From positions 103,115 to 167,114 of the forward strand of contig NZ_JBBEYB010000009.1 of assembly GCF_037482285.1 (NCBI RefSeq): a DNA stretch of 64,000 bases. The letters run 5' to 3'. The position numbers and the translations under genes were made by a program. This stretch comes from Aquabacterium sp029268225 (GTDB lineage: Bacteria > Pseudomonadota > Gammaproteobacteria > Burkholderiales > Burkholderiaceae_C). Shown here piece after piece: positions 53,241 through 62,044 of the stretch. Numbering within the stretch: position 1 is the first letter of the stretch; every line of letters starts with the position of its first letter. The notes below the pieces were generated by a model that was not told the origin of the DNA, did no database searches, and saw only the letters and a list, made by a program, of their open reading frames with translations.

Positions 53241-53693
53241 ATGGCGATGTCACCCAACTTGAATCCGCAGGTGGCGGCCTCGCTGGCGCTGTGGCACGAG
53301 ATGGTGGCGCAGCAGGATCTGGGGCGCTTGCCCTCGATCCTGCGCGACGATGCGGTGTTCCGCTCGCCGATGGCGTTCAAGCCGTATGTGAGCGCCACGG
53401 CGGTGAACCTCATCCTGACCACGGTGCTGCAGGTCTTCAAGGACTTCACCTATCACCGCACCCTGGTGTCCGACGACGGCCTCAATGTGGTGCTGGAGTT
53501 CAGCGCCACGGTGGCCGACAAGCAGCTCAAGGGCATCGACATGATCCGCTTCGATGAAGACGGCAAGATCGTGGACTTTGAGGTGATGGTGCGACCGATG
53601 AGCGGGCTGCAGGCCCTGGGTGCCGAGATGGGTGCACGCCTGGCCGCGTACCTGCCGGCCTACAAGGCCCAAATGTCTCAACCTGGACAGTGA
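53241..53693 (+). CDS. NTF2/SnoaL-like fold protein
   Basis: This 150-residue protein has the alpha+beta pattern of the NTF2-like superfamily. There is an N-terminal helix pair (ASLALWHEMVAQQDLGRLPSIL, split), then DDAVFRSPMAFKPY, then antiparallel strands ending in IDMIRFDEDGKIVDFEVMVRPMSGL. Such proteins are small isomerases, hydrolases or binding proteins with a deep pocket. It starts three bases after the fadH stop and lies nine bases before the isomerase gene, so it belongs to the same pathway. Its reaction cannot be told from sequence. Confidence 0.85.
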   Translation: MAMSPNLNPQVAASLALWHEMVAQQDLGRLPSILRDDAVFRSPMAFKPYVSATAVNLILTTVLQVFKDFTYHRTLVSDDGLNVVLEFSATVADKQLKGIDMIRFDEDGKIVDFEVMVRPMSGLQALGAEMGARLAAYLPAYKAQMSQPGQ

Positions 53694-53702
53694 GAAATCC
53701 CC

Positions 53703-54518
53703 ATGCAATTTGAAACCCTGGCTGTGTCGGTGGACCAGCACATTGCCACCGTCAAGCTCAACCGGCCGGAGAAGGCCAATGCCATGAACTGGCAGATGTG
53801 GCAGGACATCCGCAGCGCGATGCAGTGGGCCGACCGCACGCCCGAAGTGCGCGTGGTGATCGTGGAAGGTGAGGGCAAGCACTTCACCTCGGGCATTGAC
53901 CTGACGATGATGATGGGCCTGCAAGCCCAGATCAAGGACGACTGCGATGGCCGTTCGCGCGAGAAGCTGCGGGCGCTGGTGCTGGAGTTGCAGGACACGC
54001 TCAGCAGCATCGAGCGCTGCCGCAAGCCGGTGCTGGCCGCCATCCACAACGGCTGCGTGGGCGGCGGGGTGGACCTGATCAGCTGCACCGACATGCGTTA
54101 TTGCTCGGCTGATGCGTACTTCACGATCAAGGAAATCGACATTGGCATGGTGGCCGACGTGGGCACGCTGCAGCGCCTGCCCAAGCTGATCGGCAACCAG
54201 GGCATCGTGCGCGAGATGGCGTTCACGGGTCGCAAGGTGCAGGCCGATGAGGCGCTGCGCATCGGCTTGGTCAACCAGGTGTTCGAAACGCGTGAGGCGA
54301 TGCAGGCAGGTGTGCGCGAGATGGCGGCCCTGATTGCGTCGAAGTCGCCGTTGTCGATTCGCGGCACGAAGGAAATGCTGAACTACAGCCGCGACCACTC
54401 GGTGGCCGATGGCCTGAACTACATCGCAACGTGGAATGCGGCGATGTTGATGTCCAGCGACCTGACGACGGCGATGATGGCCAGCATGGCCAAGCAGACG
54501 CCGCAGTTCAAGGACTGA
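53703..54518 (+). CDS. delta(3,5)-delta(2,4)-dienoyl-CoA isomerase-like crotonase
   Basis: This 271-residue crotonase-family protein has KLNRPEKANAMNWQMW near residues 18-33, the oxyanion-hole region GEGKHFTSGIDL (about 57-68) and HNGCVGGGVDLIS (about 114-126). The active-site segment reads KEIDIGMVADVGTLQRLP, with Glu144 and Asp152 eight residues apart. In mammalian ECH1 the two catalytic acids have the same spacing and nearly the same sequence (ADVGTLQRLPK), so dienoyl-CoA isomerisation is more likely than simple hydration. This fits its operon with FadH, which handles dienoyl-CoA. Confidence 0.85.
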   Translation: MQFETLAVSVDQHIATVKLNRPEKANAMNWQMWQDIRSAMQWADRTPEVRVVIVEGEGKHFTSGIDLTMMMGLQAQIKDDCDGRSREKLRALVLELQDTLSSIERCRKPVLAAIHNGCVGGGVDLISCTDMRYCSADAYFTIKEIDIGMVADVGTLQRLPKLIGNQGIVREMAFTGRKVQADEALRIGLVNQVFETREAMQAGVREMAALIASKSPLSIRGTKEMLNYSRDHSVADGLNYIATWNAAMLMSSDLTTAMMASMAKQTPQFKD

Positions 54519-54548
54519 TCGCTGCGACCGGTAGCGGAGGGCGATAAG

Positions 54549-55292
54549 GTGGAACGTTGGTTGCACGGGGCCCTCACGCTGGGTCTGGCGCCGCTGCTCT
54601 TGGTGCAGGGGCGCTGGGTGCGGCGACGCACGCAGTTGTTGCCCGAACCACCGGGGCCGCGCGCGGGCGTCATCGGCCAGGGGCCGGTGTTGCGCTTGCT
54701 GATCGTGGGCGACTCATCGGCCGCGGGGGTGGGCGCTGCGCATCAGGATGAGGCGCTGAGCGGGCGTTTGACGAAGGCTTTGGCGCGCGACTTCACGGTG
54801 CATTGGCGGCTGCAAGCCTGCACGGGTCACAAGCTGGCCGATGTGCGGGCAGCGGTGCGGGGGCTGCCCGCTGAGCCTTTCGATGCGGTCGTGGTGGCTG
54901 TGGGCGTGAACGATGCCACGGGGCGCACGCGCATGGCGCATTGGCTGCACGGCCTGCAGTCTTTGGTGACAGAGTTGAAGCAGCGGCATCAGGCTCAGCA
55001 AGTGATCCTGTCGGCCTTGCCGCCGGTGCATTTGTTTCCGGCCTTGCCGCAGCCATTGCGGTGGTATCTGGGGCGGTGTGCCACACGTTTAGACCAAGCC
55101 CAGCGGCGCTGGGTGGCCGGTCAGCCAGGCTGTGAAGTGGTGGGCGCGGGCTTTCCGATGGACTTGCGCTACATGGCGCACGATGGGTTTCATCCGGGGC
55201 CGTTAGCGTATGAGGCTTGGGCGGGGGCGTTGGCAGAGCGGATTCGGGCGCGCCAGAACCGCCTTGGTTCGTTGCCACAGCACGTCGAGTGA
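54549..55292 (+). CDS. SGNH/GDSL-type hydrolase
   Basis: This 247-residue predicted esterase or lipase is of the SGNH superfamily. Block I is LLIVGDSSAAGVG at about 50-62 (catalytic Ser after GD), block III is VVVAVGVNDATGRT at about 115-128, and block V is AHDGFHPGPLAYEAWA at about 209-224 with the Asp-x-x-His pair. The N-terminus is hydrophobic (LTLGLAPLLLVQG) and may be a membrane anchor. The start is GTG 54549. It lies 30 bases after the isomerase gene and may be the last gene of the PadR-controlled operon, perhaps an acyl-thioesterase, but the substrate is unknown. Confidence 0.82.
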   Translation: MERWLHGALTLGLAPLLLVQGRWVRRRTQLLPEPPGPRAGVIGQGPVLRLLIVGDSSAAGVGAAHQDEALSGRLTKALARDFTVHWRLQACTGHKLADVRAAVRGLPAEPFDAVVVAVGVNDATGRTRMAHWLHGLQSLVTELKQRHQAQQVILSALPPVHLFPALPQPLRWYLGRCATRLDQAQRRWVAGQPGCEVVGAGFPMDLRYMAHDGFHPGPLAYEAWAGALAERIRARQNRLGSLPQHVE

Positions 55293-55496
55293 CCGTTCCG
55301 CAGCGTTCTCTGCCCTTCGACCTCGGCTGCATTACGCACGCTGATAGCCCCACAGCGGTCATTGACGTACCGAGACCGCGATCAAGTGAATGACTGGTTC
55401 ATCGTCCTCTGCGGTCATGAGCTGCGCCTTAGCTGTGCTTCCAGAGCATCGCGTCATCTGCATGTCGATGAGTACTGCTCTTCCAGCAGCTTGCGG

Positions 55497-56585
55497 TCAA
55501 TGCCGGTGCGTATGGTGCGCATCCGGCACATGTGGATGGCTGTGCTGCATGGGCTCGTGCTCATGCCGGTGGCTGTGTGCCCCCGTCGGCATCGGCTCAT
55601 GGTGATGGAGGTGATGGAGGTGATGGCCATCGTCATGCCGGTGCGCATGTTCGTGCACCAGCCGTTCATGCACATGCTCGTGCTCATGCGCTTCCATGAG
55701 GTGCAGCACGACGCCCGCGCCCATCAGCAGACACCCGACCAGCATGCCCCAGCCGCCTGAGCGGTCGCCCAGCCACCAGGCCAGCGCCGCGCCGATGAAG
55801 GGGGCAAAGGCATACACAGAGCCGGTCCGGGCTGCGCCGAACGAGCGTTGCGCCAGCAGGTAAAAGCGCAGGCTCAAGCCATAGCCCGTGGCCCCCACGG
55901 CCAGCAAAGCTAGGCCAGCGTGCCAGTGCGGCGTCGGCTCGCGCGTCAGCCAGGCCAGTGCCAAGGTGGCCCCCGTGCCCAGAGCGGACTTGGCTAGCAC
56001 CACCTGCGCCGGGTCGCGCTCGGCCAGGGCCCGCGACAAGGTGTTGTCGATGCCCCAGGCGGTCGTGGCGACCAGCACGGCCAGCAAGCCCCAGACCGAG
56101 GCCTGCGGCGCGGCGGGCTGGGCGCCTTGGTCCAGCACCAGCGCAATGCCGCCGGCCAGCAACAGGGCGACGGCAGCCCAGACCCGACGGTCCATCGACT
56201 CGCCGTAGAGCCAGCCCGCCAGCAAGGCCGTGAACACGGCCTCCAGCGTGAGCATCAGAGAGGCCCCGGTGCCGCTGGTGTGCTGCAGCCCCCAGGCCAA
56301 GGCCACAGGCCCCAGCACCGCCCCGAAGAGGGCCACCCAGATCAGACGCACCCCATCGCTGCGCTGCAACCTCGCTTCGCGCGCAGCCGGCTGGCGCAGC
56401 AGGGCTCCCATCACGGCCGCCCCGCCATACAACAAGGCGGCGGTGGTGAACGGCCCCAGGCCCGCGCCCCAGCGTTGAACCAGAGGCGTGCTGGCCCCGA
56501 AAAGCAGGGCTGCCAGCAGGGCCAGCACGCCGCCCCGGATTGCCGGCCGACGTGTGGGCAGCAGCGGATGGGATGGCTGAGTCAT
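55497..56585 (-). CDS. EamA/DMT family transporter with His-rich C-terminus
   Basis: This 362-residue drug/metabolite-type transporter has about ten membrane helices in two EamA repeats (about 12-140 and 145-290). After the last helix (LMGAGVVLHLM) a tail of 65 residues contains 26 His, arranged as HEHEHVHE, HHLHHLHHH and similar clusters. The tail is probably cytoplasmic or periplasmic metal-binding. It lies seven bases downstream of a small periplasmic protein gene and in line with an RND metal-efflux operon, so a divalent metal substrate or metal sensing is plausible. Ordinary EamA proteins move amino acids or drugs and lack such tails. The substrate is inferred only. Confidence 0.85.
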   Translation of the reverse strand: MTQPSHPLLPTRRPAIRGGVLALLAALLFGASTPLVQRWGAGLGPFTTAALLYGGAAVMGALLRQPAAREARLQRSDGVRLIWVALFGAVLGPVALAWGLQHTSGTGASLMLTLEAVFTALLAGWLYGESMDRRVWAAVALLLAGGIALVLDQGAQPAAPQASVWGLLAVLVATTAWGIDNTLSRALAERDPAQVVLAKSALGTGATLALAWLTREPTPHWHAGLALLAVGATGYGLSLRFYLLAQRSFGAARTGSVYAFAPFIGAALAWWLGDRSGGWGMLVGCLLMGAGVVLHLMEAHEHEHVHERLVHEHAHRHDDGHHLHHLHHHEPMPTGAHSHRHEHEPMQHSHPHVPDAHHTHRH

Positions 56586-56592
56586 GCCGGGC

Positions 56593-56973
56593 TCACTTGA
56601 CCGAGAAGCGCACCGTCACGGTCTTGCCTTCGACGTTGTTGAGCACGGCCACGACCTTGGCCCCCTTGCTCACCGTCACGCCAGTGGCCTTGAGCTGGTT
56701 GTCTCCAGCTTCCTTGAGGTCCGCTTCCGTTTTCTTGCCACCTTGTAAGACGGTCAGCTTGCCCGCGATGCCTTTGGACGGCATGGGCTGGTCGTGGTCC
56801 ACCAGGTAGATGATCACGCCATCGGCCGTGGCCACCAGCTCGAAGTTCACGTCATGGGCCACCTGCACCACGCCCCCATGGCGAGCCTTGCCAGCGCCAT
56901 GCGCCATCGCAGGGTTCAGGCTCAGCGCGCACAAGGTCAGGGCGGCGATCTGGATCAGTTGCTTGGTTGTCAT
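56593..56973 (-). CDS. small periplasmic protein of a heavy-metal efflux operon
   Basis: This 126-residue exported protein has a signal peptide ending in AMA (about residue 23) followed by HGAGKARHGGVVQVAHDVNFELVA (split around 24-47). The HGG-V-x-FELVA pattern is one I associate with small proteins next to CzcCBA-type pumps. The rest is a beta-rich domain (YLVDHDQPMPSKGIAGKLTVL near 55-75). His residues near the mature N-terminus may bind metal. A GGAG ribosome-binding site precedes ATG 56973. It lies 64 bases after the RND gene and seven bases before the transporter gene. Confidence 0.78.
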   Translation of the reverse strand: MTTKQLIQIAALTLCALSLNPAMAHGAGKARHGGVVQVAHDVNFELVATADGVIIYLVDHDQPMPSKGIAGKLTVLQGGKKTEADLKEAGDNQLKATGVTVSKGAKVVAVLNNVEGKTVTVRFSVK

Positions 56974-57037
56974 CGTTGCATCTCCATGCAAGGCGCGGTG
57001 CGCTTGAGGGCGGCACCGCCAGGCCCATGGTGTCAGA

Positions 57038-60000
57038 TCAGAAGGCTTCTGGTGCTCTGGCCTCGGCGGGGGTGTGGCTTTGCGCTTCCGCATGGGCTTC
57101 GGCCAGCAGACGCTCGGTGGCCTCACGCCCCAGCAGCCAGAACAGCACGGGCGTGAGCAGCGTGTCCAGCAAGGTCGAGCTGATCAGCCCCCCGAAGATC
57201 ACCACCGCCACCGGGTGCAGGATCTCCTTGCCCGGTGCGTCGCCCGCCAGCAGCAGCGGCGTCAACGCAAAAGCCGCGACCAGGGCGGTCATCAGCACCG
57301 GGGTCAGGCGCTCCAGCGAACCCCGCACGATCATGGCCTGGCTGAAGGTCTCACCTTCCAATCGGCACAGGTTGATGTAGTGGCTGATCTTGAGGATGCC
57401 GTTGCGCGTGGCGATGCCGGTCAGTGTGATGAAGCCCACCATGGCTGCCACCGACAGGCTCACCCCGGCGATCCACATGGCCACGACACTGCCAATGAGC
57501 GCCAACGGGATGTTGGCCATGATGACACCCGCTAGAACTGCCGAGCGATAGCGTGAGTACAGCACCAGGAACATCATCGCCAGCGACACCAGCGACAGCC
57601 CGAGGATCAGTTGGGTGGCCTGCTCCTGGGCCTGGAACTGGCCTTCCAGGCTGATGAAGCTGCCGGTGGGCAAAGAGGTCTTCGCAATGACCTGGCGGAT
57701 GTCGGCGATGACGCGCCCCATGTCCGACCCATCGGTGTTGGCATAGACCACGATGCGCCGGCGGCCGTTTTCCCGGCCGATCTGGTTGGGGCCATCGGCC
57801 TCTTCGACGGTGGCGAAGCTGGATACCGGCAGGCGGCCCGCTGGCGTGTCCACCAGCGTGCGGGCCAGGTCCAGCGGACCTCGCTTGTCGTCGGGCAGTC
57901 TCAGCACCAGCTCGTAGCGGCGCGAGCCGTCCACGATCTGCGCGCCATGCGCCCCATCGGTCAAGGCCTTGAGGATGCGGATGGCCTCGCCGGGTGCCAG
58001 CCCGGTCTGGGCCAGGCGCTGCGGGTCGAGGCGGACCATCACCTGCGGGATCAGCACCTGCTTTTCCACCGTCAGGTCCACCAACCCCTTCACGCCCGAG
58101 AGGTTCTGGCGCATCTGCTCGGCCAGGCCCCGCAGCGTGTCGGTGTCGTCCCCGTAGATCTTGACGGCGATCTGGGCCCGCACGCCCGACAGCAGGTGGT
58201 CCAGCCGGTGCGAGATGGGCTGGCCGATGGCGACCTGCGCAGGCAGCACGGACAGCTGCGCGCGGATCTGGGCCATCACGGCCTCGCGGTCCACGGGCGG
58301 GCCCTCGCGACGCAGGTCCACGTCGATCTCGGCCGAGTGCACCCCTTCGGCATGCTCGTCCAGCTCGGCCCGGCCGGTGCGCCGGCCCACCTGGGTCACA
58401 CTCGGCACTTCGCCAATCAGCTTCTCGGCCAGGGCGCCCATGCGGTTGGCCTCGGCCAGCGAGGTGCCCGGGTTGAACATCAGGGACAGCACCAGAGAGC
58501 CCTCATTGAAGGCCGGCAGGAAAGCCCGCGGGAAGAACGGCACCGAGGCCGCGGCCGCCGCCACGGCCAGGACCGCTGCGCCGATCAGCAGCCGGGCGCG
58601 CGGAAAGGACCAGGTCAGCAGCTTGGCATCCCAGCGCTTGAGACGAGCGACCAGCGGGCTGTCGCCATGGCCGAGTTGCTTCATGCGGGGCAGCAACTGG
58701 CTGCACAGCACCGGCGTCACCGTCATCGACACCAGCATCGACGCCAGGATGGAGACGATGTAGGCAATGCCCAGGGGCGAGAACAGTCGACCTTCGATGC
58801 CCGGCAGGGCAAACAGCGGCACGAACACCAGCACGACGATGACCGTGGCGTAGACGATGCCCGAGCGCACCTCGACGCTGGCCTGGCGCACCACCTCCAG
58901 CACGGGGCGGGGCTGGGGCAGCAGGCTGTTGTCCTTGAGGCGGCGCAGGATGTTCTCCACATCCACCACCGCGTCATCGACCAGTTCGCCAATCGCGATC
59001 GCCAGGCCGCCCAGGGTCATCACGTTGATGGACTGGTCCAGCAGCCTGAAGACCAGCGCGGTGACGGCCAGTGACAAGGGGATGGCGACCAGCGAGATGA
59101 GCGTGGTACGTGCCGACAGCAGGAAGGCAAACAGCACGATGGCCACCATGATGGCGCCGTCGCGCAAGGCCTCGGTCACGTTGCCGATGGAGGCCTGGAT
59201 GAAGTCCGCCTGACGGAACAGCACCTGGGGCGCGGACAAGCCTTTGGGCATGCCCGCCTTCAGTTCATCGAGCGCCTGCTCGATCTGGCGGGTCAGTCGC
59301 ACGGTGTCGCCCGCAGGCTGCTTCTGCACGCTGACGATGACGGCAGGCTGGCCCTTGTAGCCCGCATCCCCGCGCTTGAGGCCCGGCGCAAAGCGCACCT
59401 CGGCAACCTGGCTGAGCTGCACCGGTCGCCCATCCTTCCAGGCCACGGCCACGCCTTGCAGGTCATCGACCCGGTTGGTGCGGCCCAGGTGGCGGATCAG
59501 GTACTCGCGGCTGTTGAGGTCGATGAAGCCGCCCCCGGCGTTGCTGGCAAAACCTTGCAGCGCTTGCTCGATCTGCGTCAGCGAGATGCCGAACTGAGCC
59601 ATGCGGCTCGGGTCCGGCTCGACGCGCAGCTGGCGCACATCGCCCCCAATGGGGATCACCTGCGACACCCCGGGGATGGCCAGCAGCCGCGGCCTGAGCA
59701 CGAAGTCGGCGTACTCACGCGCCTGCATGGGCGTGGCCGCGTCCTTGGCCCCGTCCAGCGGCAAGGCGATCAGCATGACCTCCCCCATGATGGACGACAC
59801 CGGCCCCATCACTGGTGTGATCTCGTCGGGCAATTGCCCACGCAGCTGGGCCAGGCGCTCGGCGACGAGCTGGCGGTTGCGGTAGATGTCGGTGCCCCAG
59901 TCGAACTCGGCGTAGACGATGGACAGGCCCACGCCCGAAGTCGAGCGCACCCGGGTCACCCCCGGCATGCCATTGAGCGCGGTCTCGATGGGAAAGGTGA

Positions 60001-60193
60001 CCAGTTGCTCCACCTCTTCCGGCGCCATGCCGCCCGACTCGGTCAGCACCGTGACCAGGGGCTTGTTGAGGTCGGGGAAGACATCGACCGGCGTGCGCCA
60101 GGCGGTCATCCCGCCATAGACCAGCAGCAGGGCGGCAAAGGCCAGCACGAAGAGCCGGTTGTGCAGGCTGTATCGAACGATCCAGTTGAACAT
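57038..60193 (-). CDS. heavy-metal efflux RND pump (CusA/CzcA family)
   Basis: This 1051-residue proton-driven inner-membrane pump is of the heavy-metal RND subfamily. It has the N-terminal helix (IVRYSLHNRLFVLAFAALLL), porter-domain segments such as FPDLNKPLVTVLTESGGMAPEEVEQLV (split around 40-66) and twelve expected membrane spans. TM4 has AIGELVDDAVVDVENILRRL near 397-416, whose acidic pair is the proton relay. The periplasmic halves and the length match CzcA/CusA. Ion specificity cannot be set by eye. ATG 60193 is chosen over an open frame 13 codons longer. It lies ten bases after the fusion-protein gene in a minus-strand operon. Confidence 0.93.
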   Translation of the reverse strand: MFNWIVRYSLHNRLFVLAFAALLLVYGGMTAWRTPVDVFPDLNKPLVTVLTESGGMAPEEVEQLVTFPIETALNGMPGVTRVRSTSGVGLSIVYAEFDWGTDIYRNRQLVAERLAQLRGQLPDEITPVMGPVSSIMGEVMLIALPLDGAKDAATPMQAREYADFVLRPRLLAIPGVSQVIPIGGDVRQLRVEPDPSRMAQFGISLTQIEQALQGFASNAGGGFIDLNSREYLIRHLGRTNRVDDLQGVAVAWKDGRPVQLSQVAEVRFAPGLKRGDAGYKGQPAVIVSVQKQPAGDTVRLTRQIEQALDELKAGMPKGLSAPQVLFRQADFIQASIGNVTEALRDGAIMVAIVLFAFLLSARTTLISLVAIPLSLAVTALVFRLLDQSINVMTLGGLAIAIGELVDDAVVDVENILRRLKDNSLLPQPRPVLEVVRQASVEVRSGIVYATVIVVLVFVPLFALPGIEGRLFSPLGIAYIVSILASMLVSMTVTPVLCSQLLPRMKQLGHGDSPLVARLKRWDAKLLTWSFPRARLLIGAAVLAVAAAAASVPFFPRAFLPAFNEGSLVLSLMFNPGTSLAEANRMGALAEKLIGEVPSVTQVGRRTGRAELDEHAEGVHSAEIDVDLRREGPPVDREAVMAQIRAQLSVLPAQVAIGQPISHRLDHLLSGVRAQIAVKIYGDDTDTLRGLAEQMRQNLSGVKGLVDLTVEKQVLIPQVMVRLDPQRLAQTGLAPGEAIRILKALTDGAHGAQIVDGSRRYELVLRLPDDKRGPLDLARTLVDTPAGRLPVSSFATVEEADGPNQIGRENGRRRIVVYANTDGSDMGRVIADIRQVIAKTSLPTGSFISLEGQFQAQEQATQLILGLSLVSLAMMFLVLYSRYRSAVLAGVIMANIPLALIGSVVAMWIAGVSLSVAAMVGFITLTGIATRNGILKISHYINLCRLEGETFSQAMIVRGSLERLTPVLMTALVAAFALTPLLLAGDAPGKEILHPVAVVIFGGLISSTLLDTLLTPVLFWLLGREATERLLAEAHAEAQSHTPAEARAPEAF

Positions 60194-60203
60194 GCCGCGC
60201 TCC

Positions 60204-61352
60204 TCAGCGGATCTGTGCGACGAGCGCCGCACCTCGGACCACGACGCGGTTGTCCGCCGCCAAGCCCTGGGTCACCAGCACGGTGTGGGCGTCCAGCGGC
60301 TGAACCTGCACGGGCTGCGGCACATAGCGCTCAGCGCCCACCTTGATCCACACCACGGACTCATTGGCTGGGCTGCGCACCACGGCTTCGGCCGGCAACA
60401 CGATGCCCTTGCGCTGACGCTTGAGCGCCGCCACCACGGTCACGGGCTGCCCCACGGCCAGCACGGCATCGCCACGGGTTCGCACCTTGAAGGTCAGTGG
60501 CAGCACCCCATCGCGCAGCGAGCGGGCCGCCCCGACGAGCTGCAGTTGCACATCGGCTTGGCCCAGCAGGTTGGCCTGGGCGAGCTGACTGGCCAATTGG
60601 ACATCGGGGGTGGTGGCTTCGACCAGCATGCGCGTCGGATCGACCACCTCGATCAGCACCTCCCGAGGCTCGACCACCTGCCCCACCTTCAGGTCGGCGC
60701 GCGCGATGACCCCGGAGACAGGCGCCCGCAAGGCCTCGCGTGCGGCCAGGCTGGCGCCGATGCCGCGTTCCCGCTCAGCCAGCGACTGGGCCTCGATGCG
60801 CGCGGCGTCGATGTCCTTGCGTGGCACCGAGCCTTCCAGAGATTCCAGGCGCTTGAGTCGCTGCTCGGCCAGTTCACGGGCGGCACGCAGTTCGCTGCGT
60901 TGCGCCTGCTGGGCGGCCAGCGCGAACGGCTCGGCATGGTGGCGTACCCAGGCCAGCACGTCGCCTTGACGCACGGCCTGGCCCGCCACGGGCAAGCCTT
61001 GCGGACCGGCCTCGATGCGACCGCCGTGCATCGACTGCACCAGGCCGCTGGCGTTCGGATCGGCCACCACCCGACCGGGCAGTTGCACCGTCACAGCGGC
61101 ATCGGTTTCCGGTGCGATGAGGGTGCGCAAGCCCATGCGGCGTTGCGCGATCTTCGGAATGTGGACGCTGCCATCGGGCAGTCGGCTCAAGCCGGATGTG
61201 TTCGGCGCCGCAGCCTGATCCAGGTGTTCGCCGTTGGGGCCATGGGCGCCCGGCCCGGCGTGAGCGGCGTGCAGGCTCAAGCTCAGGACGAACAGTGTTG
61301 TCAGGGTGCGCAACTGGAGGTGCATGCGTTGACATATCTGAATCGGGTTCAT
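60204..61352 (-). CDS. RND efflux periplasmic adaptor (membrane fusion protein, CzcB-like)
   Basis: This 382-residue adaptor has a signal peptide ending in AHA (about residue 32), then GAHGPNGEHLDQ, a His-containing stretch shared with the neighbouring upstream protein. The barrel-sandwich and hairpin regions follow: VQLPGRVVADPNASGLV near 89-105, GDVLAWVRHHAEPFALAAQQAQRSELRAARELAEQRLKRLE (split, coiled-coil hairpin) and APVSGVIARADLKVGQVV near 211-228. VVAALKRQRKGIVLPAEAVVRS comes near the end. It starts at an ATGA overlap with the upstream gene, so coupling is likely. Together with the pump and outer-membrane channel it forms a tripartite exporter. Confidence 0.92.
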   Translation of the reverse strand: MNPIQICQRMHLQLRTLTTLFVLSLSLHAAHAGPGAHGPNGEHLDQAAAPNTSGLSRLPDGSVHIPKIAQRRMGLRTLIAPETDAAVTVQLPGRVVADPNASGLVQSMHGGRIEAGPQGLPVAGQAVRQGDVLAWVRHHAEPFALAAQQAQRSELRAARELAEQRLKRLESLEGSVPRKDIDAARIEAQSLAERERGIGASLAAREALRAPVSGVIARADLKVGQVVEPREVLIEVVDPTRMLVEATTPDVQLASQLAQANLLGQADVQLQLVGAARSLRDGVLPLTFKVRTRGDAVLAVGQPVTVVAALKRQRKGIVLPAEAVVRSPANESVVWIKVGAERYVPQPVQVQPLDAHTVLVTQGLAADNRVVVRGAALVAQIR

Positions 61353-62044
61353 GCGGCGTCTCCCTTGTTGGTTTCAGCGTGGGCGGTGTCTGCCGCGCGT
61401 TGGCGCCAGCGCCACGCGGCGATCACGCCCAGCCCCAGCACGAGCACGCCCCCGGCGGCCCAGCGCCAAGCGGTGCCGGCATGGGCGTCATCGTGGGCGG
61501 GGTGGTCGTCCGCACCGTGTTCGTGCCCGTGGTCATGCGCCTGAGTGGCGGCCTGGGCCTGGCCAGCCCCGACACGGAGCACGGCATCCAGCAAGTCGCT
61601 GTCATCGCCCGCCACCACGGTGACGACAACGGCATGCTCGCCGGGTTGGGACAGCAGCTTCAGCATCGCCGGGTCGTCCACCGCGTAGTCGCCCAGGTCG
61701 GGGTGGAACTTCGCCTTCGCTTTCAGCGCGCCGGACTCGACCTCGACGTCGGCTTTCAAGACAGGTTCGTTGGTCGCGAAGCGGTCGATCAGGATGGACA
61801 ACTCGCCACCACTGAGGCGCGCGACCAGCTCGAACAGCTCGGATTGGGCTTCCATCTTCGGTACGGTGGAGGTGGCGGTGCTGGTCGCTGGTGGACCGTC
61901 GAGGTGTTCGCCATTGGGGCCGTGAGCGCCCGGGGCAGCCAGCGTCACGTTGGTACCGAGGCTGAAGACCAAGGCCAGCACGATCTGGCGCAAGGGAGTG
62001 AGGAGGTTGAGTCGGCTCATAGGGGTGAAATCAATGCGGCTCAT
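61349..62044 (-). CDS. His-rich periplasmic/membrane protein of the metal-efflux operon
   Basis: This 231-residue protein has a signal peptide (ending near LAA, about 36), then GAHGPNGEHLDG, almost identical to the mature start of the adaptor encoded next. A domain of about 100 residues (FELVARLSGGELSILIDRFATNEPV, then VESGALKAKAKFHPDLGDYAV) follows. A His/Asp-rich segment (HDHGHEHGADDHPAHDDAHAG) precedes one membrane helix (about 194-212). It looks like an adaptor-associated metal-binding domain separated as its own gene. It overlaps its neighbours on both sides by four bases (ATGA), so it is an integral operon member. Function is inferred from context. Confidence 0.78.
   Translation of the reverse strand: MSRIDFTPMSRLNLLTPLRQIVLALVFSLGTNVTLAAPGAHGPNGEHLDGPPATSTATSTVPKMEAQSELFELVARLSGGELSILIDRFATNEPVLKADVEVESGALKAKAKFHPDLGDYAVDDPAMLKLLSQPGEHAVVVTVVAGDDSDLLDAVLRVGAGQAQAATQAHDHGHEHGADDHPAHDDAHAGTAWRWAAGGVLVLGLGVIAAWRWRQRAADTAHAETNKGDAA

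Noticed and set aside
55362..55760. Plus-strand frame of 132 codons rich in Met and His
   Set aside because: It is opposite the His-rich tail of the EamA transporter; its Met-rich composition comes from reading CAT codons in reverse.
57611..59074. Plus-strand open frame of 487 codons opposite the RND pump
   Set aside because: It is the shadow of a conserved pump gene and has a composition rich in His, Gln and Gly with no motif.
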